Shown in pieces: positions 35,301 to 46,556 of a stretch of 64,000 nt of DNA. The notes below the pieces were generated by a model. The model saw nothing but the letters and a program-made list of their open reading frames with translations, did not search any database and was not told the DNA's origin. The DNA comes from Distichodus sexfasciatus (Eukaryota; Chordata; Actinopteri; Characiformes; Distichodontidae), in the NCBI GenBank assembly GCA_032718565.1, contig JAVGVS010000001.1:6484495-6548494 (forward strand), in the 5' to 3' direction. Made by a program: the position numbers and the translations under genes. Within the stretch, counting starts at the first letter, position 1; every line of letters begins with the position of its first letter.

Positions 35301-38300
35301 TAATGAAAAGAAAACAAATTTAAAGAAAAAAAAGATTAGAAATAATGAATTGTCACACCTACAGTATATGGTTATACTGGGCACTGGTATGGGTTTTTAA
35401 CAATGTAAAGTGTAGATGTCTGGTTCACTAGTTTAAATTCCTATGTGTGAGTCTCTTTATTTTAGTAAGTCAATAAAAACAGCCCACTGGGGGTCGGGGG
35501 ACTAAATGCATCAAGTAAATGCTTTATTTGCAGAGGGATGATGTGAGTATGCATGCAAAACTCTCTCCTGGGACAGCACCACAGCATCAGTTAAGCTAAG
35601 AAAGCTAAGAAAATGCCCATCAGCACTGTAGCAGCTGGAAACGAGTTGCCTTCATGTATCTGCTCCAAACTATACAAAGGGGTTCCTAAACTACTCATAA
35701 AAGATCTTTTTAAGGGCAAACAAAAGCATCATTCAGAAGTCTCTTCTCTGTACACATGCACTTGGAATCAACATTTCTTTCAATTCGTACCAATTAATTG
35801 TAATGATACAAACACTGCAGTGTTGGAGTCATAAGCAGCAAATGCAAAAAAATCTGATATGAGTTTTTAAATCTGTTTCTAAAGCCTCTTGCAATTTAAG
35901 TATTTGCTGACATTTTGTCTGATCTTCAGAATGAAATTCTATTCACTACCGAAGAACTAAAAATGTACTAAATAATCACAAACAAAGTGATGACAAATGA
36001 TGTTTGTGTCTTGTGACTGTCATCCTATCACAGACACAAAAACTTTGTGTACTTTGTGTTGAAGGCTTTATGATAAAATCAGATCAGGTCATCATTATTA
36101 TTAATATTGTTTGCTTGTGTGAAAGGGGAGCAGTGGAACACCCTTATTAGGGATGCTTTATTGCTGTGTCAGCCTCGAGGCAGTGCTTAGAGTCTGAGAT
36201 CTCGAGTAAAAGTGACAGAGTGATGTCTTAAGATGTGCTCTTTCCTGTCTAGAGTCTGGCAGCAGATCCAGCATCATAAAGGATGGTACATAAGCCTGTG
36301 CTGCACATCTTGATTTGCCCTGAATCTGGACAAAATCTTTTATGCATAAATTTTGTTAATCACAATCAAACCCCCTCACCCTTTTTATTGTTGTGTTTTG
36401 TAGACAGTGTATGAACTACAAAATGAAACCAAGGGCTACATGCACAGAAAGCAGCACAAGAACAGAAAGAGAAAATACATTCATTTTCGACATTTTCACA
36501 AAAAATTAAAATAGGTCATTTCTGAATTTTCTTTGTCCTTTCAACAAAGCAACTCACTTGCTTAATTAGAAGAAAAATTTATCCTTAAGGTAAAAAGGAG
36601 GCTTATGGGATGTAATTATATTCAGATTTCTGTTTACACTTAGAAGGCATAGGGATACTCCTTAGACAGTACTTCTGCATTAATTAATAAAACTGGGTGA
36701 GATTGAAGGTAAAGTGCAATATTACTCACAGAAGGCTTAAAACAGATCTTTCCCCATTCTCATCCCTCTGGTGTTATAACACAAACGCCCTCCCTCTTAG
36801 AGGCAATTACACCATCTAATCTAGTCTGGGACTAAACCACAGGGAAAAGAAATTACTGAGGCTAACTGATTTTTTTTAGTCACAAATTAATTTAATCAGA
36901 CTTTAATGTAAATTCAGAAGCTGTTGTTTTTATCTGAAAGTAAGGTTGATTAGGGAGGTAGATGGGCTCCTGCTCCACTTACCATTTGCTTCTCTTGTTT
37001 CTCCAGAGCAGCACGGTCTCTGGTGATTTGTCTTTGGGTGCCTCTCAGCTCTTTGGACTGTTCTTTGATGATATCTGTGACAGAACAGGATGAGGAGGAA
37101 CATGTAATAAAACCGTCTGAAAAATCCATGCACAGTTCAGTGAGCTGAAACTCTGAGCCTCTGTCTCTAAGCTTAATACATGCACAGACCAATATTTGGG
37201 TCACTAAACCAACTGACAGCAAGGCAAACGGCCCCCAAAAATGTATCTATTAAATCTTCTCAGGCTACACAAAGTTGTGGCTTTCAAAACTTTCACATCT
37301 TTTACAATGAAGTTGTAAAGAGGAAAATGTGATGTGAGTATCCATCTACAGTCATGGAGGTTAATTCCTTTAGACTTATGTAATGCTTGACAGAAAAAAA
37401 TATAAGAACACACCTCAACACACAGGTTTAAATAGTGATCACAATACTGCCGTTACATACTGGCTCAGAAATGGAGTTAGTCTAGTTATGCAGTATCTAA
37501 AAATTATTCATAAAGTATTTATGAAATTAAGACTTAGGTAGATAAAAGAGAAATATGTAGACAAGCACATAAAGGAGATAAGTCATCTACTCCTCCGTCT
37601 TTCTTCACAGTCTTTTATTTATGAAAAAAATATTTTTCATGATGCAGTCACATTCGGCTCATTGAATACTTTCCATACCAAAAAAAGTCATTATTGTAGG
37701 GACAGAATATTGCCTAGAGTGAAACACTCAAGCGTTTTTATGAGATAAGGGAGACGGAGATGAATCGAAGGCATTATGAGACTGTCTAGGGGAAAACCTA
37801 GACAAAACATTTTAATACATTTTACAGTCTTAGAGGTAACCTATGCCCACCTTTCATCATACACACATACATGCTTAGGGTACCAGAAAATGTAGTCAAA
37901 ATTGCCTGTAGGGATTTTTTGGTCTCCTAGACCGCAATCAGATACATACTATTCTCACAATTGTCAATCACATTGTGTAATAAGAAATCCACAGCTTGAG
38001 TAGATATTGCCCATGGGCAGAAAGATAATCATATAGGTCACGTCCACTTGAAAAAAAGGTGTTCCCAATAATTTGTCATTTCTACAAAGTTTCCGTAAAC
38101 TATACATTATCCTAAAAGTTCAAAAGTAGTAAAGTCATCCAATCAATGTACTGTATAAAAAATAAATAAATAAAACAGAAAAAATAATTAGAATTCAAGC
38201 GCACTCACACACACAGGTGTGGACACAAGCATCCACATTGGTGTAAAAACAGGTGCTCACAGATACACACTGTCTTGATCTGCTGTCCCTTCAAAATATA

Positions 38301-40302
38301 TTCTGTAATATTTATGTGCGCTGCTCAGTAACATTTAGTATTTACTGCGATTCATGCAGATGTTGGTTGTTGCTGCAATTTCTCTGCTGTTGCGTCTCCT
38401 ATTTTTGTCAGCAGGTATGGAAGCAGAATATCCTTTTTTTTTTCTCTCCCTCTCTACCCTTCTTTTCTTTCTCTTTCTTTTCCCTCTTCTCCCTTCCTTT
38501 TCTTCTTCTCTCCCCCTCTGTTGCCTCTCTTATCAACCTTATTTATCCTGTTTAAGTATTTTAATTAATTGGAAAAATAAATAAATGAATAAAGTTGACC
38601 TCCGAAGAGGGGGGGTGGTGGCGGGATCAACAAAAAAAAAAGAAAAAAAGAAAAAATAATTAGTAAGAAAAGGTAAAAACCTGATTCCAGAAAGAAAGAA
38701 AAAGTTTGTAACAGGAAGGAAAACTGAAAATAAAAGAATTCAAAAGAAAAATGACAGAACTTCTACATCTAGCAAATAAATGAAAAGATAAATGAGCCCA
38801 AGTCTTCACTAAAAGTTGCTTACCAACCCATCACCCAAATATAGTAATAACGATGCGACTCTTAACTACGTACATACACTACGTAAAAGATGACGTATTC
38901 CGAAACATATAAGAGGGAGGGTTGTCATACAAGTCTAGCAGCGAAACCAACTCTGCTAGAAATAATCTAGAGGACATACGGGCATGCTGACAATGTGCCA
39001 ACACGGGCACCTTGACCTGAGAGAAAGACTGCAAACCCTCTTACAGAACAAAAGAAGGTTGGTGTCACGTAAGTACTAACGCATATCTTTAACTGATTGA
39101 GTTCCACTGACAAACCTTAACAAATAGTCTCGTAAAACTATATATACACTGTGGTAAGGCATATGTGTAGATTTAAAACAAAAAAAATAATTAAAAAAGG
39201 TAATTGTCATTTTTGTGCCTAAAGAACTAAGTAATTTTAAGCAATTTTGCTGTCCGACCTCTCAGCTGCTTTACAGTAAAGTCCATAACTTGTCAATAAG
39301 TCAATTTTAATTCCAGGTATGAATTATGGATTCTTGGCTTTCAGCTAATTGTCTGTGTGCCAGTTTATGTCAGTGTACAGTGTTACAGTGAAATGGGATT
39401 TTGTTAAAATTAATTAACTAATAAAAGAAGCAATACATCTAGTCAAGCTCCCTGTACCATAATGTGATATGAGGATGATAGCTATAAAACCACTGTGGAG
39501 AAAAGAAAAACACCAGTAGTAAAGACATGAATAATGTAGATGGAGAGACTCACAACTGACCGGAGCACTTAGTCTGACTTCAGTGCGCATTAGTAGCTGA
39601 ACAGCTCTGCATTCGTCTACAACAGCTGCTGATTTATTTCTAGTGAAACTATTAAACTATGAAAGTACACTTAAGTATTCTTCAGTATTCTCTACAATTA
39701 AGCTGATTAAGTCAACATTTTAAAATTTGCCTTGGTTCATGCGTTACTTTATGTAAAGACAGATAAAAGGAAGAGCAGTTTATTGACAGGCAACTTTTAA
39801 ATTCTGCCCCAGTGACAGATCACAAGACTAAGCTCAATTCTACTGATAAGGGAATCGATTATTTAGTGACATATTTAGTACGCAAAACAGATCGACAATC
39901 TGAGGTTGGAAATCTTGTCCAATCGTAAAATGGTTATTATTAGTTTTTGTTTCAACACATTACTACTGCTACTAATAAAACTAAACTAAAAGCTTCACTT
40001 ACTGTGACATCCAGCCTTTTCTTCGGGATGTAACAATGGAATCAATGTAACACATTTTGTACTACCAATAATTTTTTATTTTTTTTACAAATGTGATATT
40101 AGTATCAGAATAAAGTTGTTATTATTTATGATTTATCTATACTTTGTGGGCGCGTATTGTCGGTGCATATTAAAAACTAAGACATAACATAAAGCAGGTT
40201 AGAGTTTGTGAGGGTTAACGACTTCAGAACTGCAAAAACGATTAATTAAGCAACAAAAAGCAACTTACCGTCGACAGTTTTCTTTTTAAACAGAGATGCC
40301 AT
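32346..40302 (-). CDS. chmp2b: Charged multivesicular body protein 2B (ESCRT-III), six coding exons
   Basis: Coding exons on the minus strand: 40269-40302, 36983-37074, 35021-35215, 33656-33758, 33440-33546 and 32346-32459. All have GT/AG ends and compatible phases. The product is 214 residues (human 213). It starts MASLFKKKTVDDIIKEQ, a basic N-terminus for membrane binding. It continues through ELRGTQR, EIKKMAKTGN and AVSSKVTSMS, the helical ESCRT-III core (about 12-140). An acidic stretch follows (DEIFDESGDEEES, about 147-159). The C-terminal MIT-interacting motif is SDEDIERQLKALGMD, which recruits the VPS4 ATPase. The protein polymerises on endosomal membranes and acts in multivesicular body sorting, cytokinesis and membrane repair. 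In humans a splice-site change at the last exon causes a form of frontotemporal dementia; that acceptor (ctgtgcag) is intact here. No defect is seen. Confidence 0.97.
38425..38520. repeat. Polypyrimidine low-complexity tract in chmp2b intron 1
   Basis: A T- and C-only rich stretch of ttcttttctttctctttctt type. The 115 bp after it carry A-rich and poly-G runs (38570-38660). The long intron 1 (37075-40268) otherwise shows nothing identifiable. Confidence 0.8.
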
Positions 40303-40500
40303 AGCGGTTCGGCGAGCACTTATTATTACAAATTGTGTAGAAGGGTGTGATGTTAATCAGACCGCCAGTCTGTTCAAAAGTCTAGGATTTCCTTGTTTGT
40401 TGGACTGACTTTCCCGACACATGACTGCACCGAGTCACTTTGGATCTGACGTCACAGGAAAAATTCTCATGGTTTCCCGTTAACGTCCTGTAGAGGGCAG
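40303..40500 (-). promoter_or_regulatory. chmp2b: chmp2b promoter and 5' UTR with CRE and CTCF-like motif
   Basis: A perfect palindromic cAMP-response element, tgacgtca, is at 40447-40454, about 145 bp before the ATG, where CREB/ATF sites normally act. Just upstream, cctgtagagggcag (40487-40500) fits the CTCF core at all but one position. No TATA box is evident, as usual for a housekeeping gene. The transcription start is probably in 40330-40420. Confidence 0.55.
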
Positions 40501-43500
40501 CGTGGGGCTTCTCGACCACAAACACAAAGGTTTAATATGCTTAATACACATTTTTTGGCATATTCCATGGTTTCATTTAGATAGCTGACAATCTGATATC
40601 CTTTCGGTACTATTTAAATTAAGTACAAGTGAAATCCGTAATTTAATTTCTGATTTAATGCAATTTAATGTGTATTAATATATTACTATTTATGCAAATA
40701 CAATGACAAGAACATAATTTTCTGCCCCTGTTCACAATGTGCTCAGCTGTAGAAATCTTTAAAAGAAAGGAGGCAGGCAGAGAGAATGAGGCGAGAGGAT
40801 TGCTTACCCAGAGCAAAAGAAAGGAGGCAGGAAGAAGAGAAGAGCTTCACAGGGTGACTTTGGGACGGATAGTGTGTGTGTCGCCTCCAGCAGTTTATAG
40901 CTTCACTCAGTAGAGGAAATTGGCCGTCCTGGGGCATTATTCTTGTTAAGGTTATTAGGGAGATGTTTTCGTATAATCAGCAAGGTTGGCAACAGGGACT
41001 AGCACTAAATGTTCTCATAATGATAATAAGCCCACTGGTAATCAGTCTTGCCCCAAGCACACAGACCAATTCTACAATGCAATAATGAGCAGAACTACAA
41101 TTTCATTTGCCATTGAGGGTGTCTTCAAAGTATATTAAAAATCTACATCACATATCAGAGCAAATGTACTCTGTGCCGTTTGGAGAACTCCCACGGAGGA
41201 GCTTCTGAAACATTTATCTCTCTTTCTCTGTTCTTGGTATTGCCCAAGGCTAACAGACGTTCAGTGTTAATGTGCTAACTATGCAGACAGACAGTCAAAT
41301 AAGATGTTTCAACTGTGAAATTAGATCATTGCGCAGCTCCTGTGACAGAGATAGTATTACACTCATTGGCCAATGAAATTCATTTTGAAAAATACCCCCA
41401 AAACATGCTTTCCCAGGTATAGATTCTATTATATATTTTATTGTGTTAATTTTGCATCATATTACCAGTTACGGTTGCTTTAATATTGTTGTTATTGATA
41501 ATCAGCTATGCAATTAGTAGATTATCTTATTATGGCCATTTAGTCAGAAAAGCCAATTGTGAATATTGAGTATTGAGTATTGCCCATAATGCAATCAAAC
41601 ATTGCTGTATGTCTTCACCTTAGTTCCAGTTAGAAGCAAAATATATTCTGTGTAGCGGCCTGAGACATGACTAGACAACATGCAAACGTGCAACAGAAGA
41701 ATCTGGGTTCCATCAAACTGATTTAGTGGCCACATCTTTGCAGTGATAAATGTGTTGTGCTTGACTGCTCTGGAACCAGAGGCAGGGAGCTAATATATCG
41801 AGTGACTGCCTCCGCTCCATCTGCCCCTGGGAAGAATATGGCTCAGGAACGTCCCACACCATACCACACAAGAGCACCCAGGGACCGTGGGTAATGAGAG
41901 ATTATCACCCCTGTTGAGTTGCAGTTGTGTGCAGACATTCACTTTCTCACTCACACCAACACACACACACACACTCACACTTACACACGTTGTTTATGAG
42001 ATATGGCCAAATAGCCTACCCTTGTCATTAATGACCTAATAATTAATCACTCATGCTCAAATATGTCTCACACATGGATAATGTTGCCACTGTGAATTAA
42101 TAAAGTGTCTTAGCGGGTGACATTCATTATTGCCTTCAATGACAGGGCACCACCTACATGCAATCTTTGCCCTCTTATCTTCACTCCTACTCCCAGCATA
42201 GTTCAGGTGGAGTAGGTAACAAATTAGTACTCGACAGGTCTTCCCCTACATTTCGGTAGCTACAGCCCCAGGGTTAGACAGAAGCCAGAATTATTCAAAC
42301 GAGGCAAATGAATAGTATTTGCATGGGGAATTAGAATCATTAAAGTTAGAAGGGCACAGGGAGGAGAAGCCCTTCAGAGAGGGACATTTGGAGAATTCCA
42401 GACAGACTTAGCTAGTGTCTGAACACCCTTCCTGCGACCAGCATGTGCCCTAAATACTGACTATGTAATTAGCATTAGATAAGGCAAAGTTTTAAAAAAA
42501 TCAGTTTTGTACATTTTTGTGACAAACAATGCTAACAATGAAAGTTCTCAGTTAATGTTCCTTGACTAAAACAATAAGCATTCTGTGACTTTTCACTATG
42601 TTTTGAAGAATTACTCTTAATTAAAACAGTAAACATATCGATTGGATAATGTAATGTCTGCAATAGCATAAATGCAGGACAAAGAATTATGCTTTCTCTC
42701 CAGCTGAGTCCTCTTTGTTTGGTATATTTTTTTTTCTAAGGGTCTTCAAAATACATAAGAATATGGGTTTCACTTTTTCTACCTAAGGGGTCTTTGAATG
42801 TCTATCAGCTCATTTATTGGAGATGAATTCACTCGTTCAGACAATTATAATCACATTTTCAAAATGATGACATTTACAGAAAACAGGAAGGATTAATTAT
42901 CTGGCATTCATGCATGGAGTAAAAGATGTTCCAGATATACTAGCTTATTCGTTTAAATTTGAATAATAGCAGTGAATAATTAACATAAGGAGCTTTGGTG
43001 TGTGTGGACTCACTCCACAGTGGTCCTACCAACTGAGATGAGGTTCCTTTTAAGACTCACTCATTCAATTAAAACTTAGATTTAGGACACAGTGTTACTA
43101 TGACAGAGTAATTGCCAAAACAGTGGGACAATTAAGTATGTGAACAAGACATCAGTGTGAGGACATGCTTGTTGATTGTTCTATTAAGAGCATGTTTCCA
43201 TCCATTCATTGTGGAAATGGGATTTTTCTCCAATTATATCCTACATTATATTCTTTAAGTCGTCAATTGACACTTTGCACCCGATTAAACCTTTTGCACC
43301 CAGGATGTCACAGAGGCTCAGTCTCAGGATAATGTGGGACAGAATGGGATATGATTGCTTCGTTTTAGATATGTGCTTTTGATTTGCACAGCTTTGACAG
43401 AACAATATTTCCTGTTTAGCCAGGCCTGCAGCTTCAACATTTCTAAATATGTCATATGTAGTACACTGGCATTACAATTAATGTCTAGGAACAGCAATAA

Positions 43501-43722
43501 GTACAAAAACTTATGTTTTACTAGGATTTCATAAAATTATATGATGATTTTGATCATATAAATCTATACTTCCTGTAAATCAGTGAAAGAGAGATTAAAG
43601 AGTCTGCACATGTGAACAAGCTTGTAAGGCCAACATTCAGTAATTAGGCAGATATTATGATATTACTAATAAATGTTTCATGTACAAAAACTACCCTATT
43701 ATACACTCAAAATATTAACATA

Positions 43723-43987
43723 CAGTACTGTGCAAAAGTTTTATGCAGGTGTGAAAAAAATGCTGTAAACAAAGAATGATTTCAGAAATATAAATAATGA
43801 TTGTTTATTTTTATCGATGCAAAGTGAGCGAACAAAAGAAAAATCTAAATCAAATCAATATTTGGTGTTACTATCTTTTGCCTTAAAACCAGCATCAATT
43901 CTTATTCACTGCATTTTGTTGATTGATGAAAATAAATGATTAACAGAGCATTTTTTCACACCTGCCTAAAACCTTTGCACAGTACTG
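43723..43987. mobile_element. Tc1/mariner-type MITE with TA flanks
   Basis: Flanked by TA on both sides (43721-43722 and 43988-43989), with terminal inverted repeats of about 43 bp. The left reads cagtactgtgcaaaagtttt; the complement of the right reads cagtactgtgcaaaggtttt; both continue to caggtgtgaaaaaa and atgct. The CAGT start after TA is typical of Tc1/mariner. At 265 bp with no frame, it is nonautonomous. The interior phrase atttggtgttactatctttt followed by gcct is one I recognise in fish repeats. Confidence 0.88.
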
Positions 43988-45735
43988 TAGATTAACGGCT
44001 GCACTGTCTGTACAGGCACCGTCAATGATATGGCGTACTGAACAATTATGAAATGTGCTACATAATTAATCCTTGTGGGTCAGCCGCATGCAGGTGTATA
44101 TAATATGTGCTTATCATAATTAGCAGTTAAGCTGACCAAGCTATTTGCCTAATAAAATCAGATTACCATTTTTCCTTGTACAAACCAAAATCCCTATGAC
44201 ATGGTTTCTTTTGTCTCACAGGGCAAGAGGGGCTTCGATAAATGCTAAAGCAAATCAGAGAAGCATTGAATAAACTGTTATGTGGTCTTCTCTACAACTC
44301 TGGGGACTGAACATGTCCTGAGGAGCAAGATTCTATGGAGGATTCTGTCTGAAGGACAGCCTGAGGACACACACGAAGATAGACCATTGGCACACACAAA
44401 CAAAGCCTCTCACCTTCCTTAATATTATATATTTTCATTACATTCTATCTGTGTATTTAGAACATGTGCTCATTAGTCTGCATGCAGAGGAAATAAAAAA
44501 TAATAATTATGTCCTTTTAGCTGCCTAAACATTGTTATATATGGTAACTGGGCTGATAAATGCAGACCATTATTAAATGTGAGTGTAACAGAAATAATGT
44601 TAAACAATGTCTCATATTGAATTTAGAAAAAAATCCCCCATTAAAATGACACTCTACATTTATAGAAATGTAAGTGCTAAACTGTTTTGTAATGTAGAAA
44701 AAAGAAGCAAAATGTGTCAGAAGGACCAATGCAAGGGCACTAACACAGCTAGAGCTACTAATTTGTATTTAATTGGGGTTAATGTCAATGCCTTTCTTAG
44801 AGACAACCCCTTCTGCAGGCACATTATCCAACAAAAGGTCTAAGCTGATGTGATGGCATTTAGATGACATAATATATCAACCTGTCTTGGTTGATACACA
44901 CCTGTGAGCTTCTGTTAGCATTAGATTTGGAGAGGTTTAGCTCTGCAAATCTCTTATAATGGGGTTAATATCTATTGACATGTCATGCGTAGAGCAGTAA
45001 ATGTAAATCCAAGTAAAATTTCTTAGCTTTGTCTCCAAATGGGTGCTATCACATGTAGTGCTACTGTCTGACAGTGTAATAAAAGTGTAAGATTTTCCCA
45101 ATTACATTGAATGTGTTTTAGTCTCTGAAAAATCCTTTGTGAAGTAGCTATTTTCCTGCTCTTAAAATGAGTCTACATTATTAGAATATTTGGAGAAAAA
45201 GTAAAGGCTAATTACATAATTATATTGAGATTCTTGAATATTAAGCTATTAAGGGGGGAGGAGGGGAGAGGAACTGTGTGACAGCGCCCTTCATCTTGCC
45301 CAAAGTAAGTGTCACTAAGTGTCACAGTATCACATCCTATCTGTGATGTATATTTCTATTAAAGTGAATAAGGTACTTGTAATAAACACTAGACCTTATA
45401 CACAGACATCTGGAGCTAAATCCTGAATATGAACTGTAAAAATCTACATGAGAAAAGAAACCAGTCTTGTCTATACAACGTTGCTCTGATTATGAACTAC
45501 TGAAGAATATTCAATCATTTGTTACAAAATGAATTGTTTTGTGATGAAAACAATTATACATTTCAGAAAATGAGGAAGAATAGTCACACTCACACAAACA
45601 CACAGAAGCTCTTCTTAAAAAAGTTTTATTTTATCTTTTACTGTAAGATTTTCAGAATGTTTCTTTTTCTCTTTTAGAAAGTCAGAGGGTAAATTGTTTT
45701 GGTTCTAATAAACTGTACCAAACAGCCTTTTTCCT

Positions 45736-45749
45736 ACAGCAGGTGGCAG
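45736..45749 (+). promoter_or_regulatory. CTCF-like motif upstream of vgll3
   Basis: acagcaggtggcag matches the CTCF core CCASYAGRKGGCRS at all but the first position. It lies about 820 bp before the vgll3 ATG. Confidence 0.45.
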
Positions 45750-46219
45750 CACATACCTGATCCAGATCTCGTAGAAAACAGCTTAATTAGCAGCTTAATT
45801 AAGAACGAGAACAACAAAAATATTTCTGGTTTTGGAAGTAGCATACAACATGTAAATTCAATAGGATATACAGTATAAACTCTCCAAGTTAACGATTATT
45901 AGTTAAATTTTCCATTTCAGTTAGTGTAAACAGAGTAAATACGATTATACCCAGAATGTGATTTTATTTAATGTACCATTAATATTAATGTACTAATGCC
46001 AGCATTATTAACCAACTACACCACTGTAAAGAGTGTAAATGCAAATAACAAGCCTTTATGTATCCTCTTTCTACACACTGATAATCTGAAGTATATTTGA
46101 CTGTCAAAATGCAGGTTTTGTTTCTTTGCAATTATTTGTTTTATTGTTACTAAATATTGAAATTTTTTGCGAAACTCATACCTTTTTTGGGCTTTTTTTT
46201 TTAAACTTTAAACTCTCGG

Positions 46220-46556
46220 ATCCCGCTTGTTGAGCGCGGCGGATGTGTGGGCGTGGCTTCGTGTTTCACGTTCTCCAATCAACTCACAGCGACATGAACT
46301 TTCATCCAATCAACGGAGCCCGTACAACTTCGCCGAGTGTTCAGAGACGCGCACTCGCTTTTATTCCTTTATTTTTTATCTGTGAACTGTAGGCGGTGAA
46401 GCGTCGATGGGGACACTTTTTTATGCTAATATTTCTTTTAATGGCCGACAGCGCTTTTGTCAACGTTCGGCTTTATAAAGAGGAAAGATGAGCGTTTATC
46501 TGTCGTTGACGAGCAACCGCAGCAGTTTCTGAAGAGCCTCGCTGATTATTAGAGCC
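46220..46556 (+). promoter_or_regulatory. vgll3: vgll3 promoter and 5' UTR
   Basis: A GC- and CpG-richer stretch in AT-rich DNA. It has a GC/CACCC-type box (gtgggcgtggc, 46247-46257) and two CCAAT boxes, both inside ccaatcaac (46275 and 46306), 31 bp apart, three helical turns. A tttataaag sequence at 46472-46480 could be a weak TATA box. The 5' UTR length is uncertain. Confidence 0.6.

Larger units (their letters stand above)
40501..46200. other. Head-to-head intergenic region between chmp2b and vgll3
   Basis: No gene is supported. It contains a (CA)n run at 41957-41976, a Tc1-type MITE (43723-43987), a CTCF-like motif (45736-45749) and an 11-bp direct repeat, cagcttaatta (45778 and 45789). 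Stretches such as 41990-42340 and 42830-43250 have many ATTA cores and few CpGs, like vertebrate conserved noncoding elements. That is an impression only. Confidence 0.45.
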
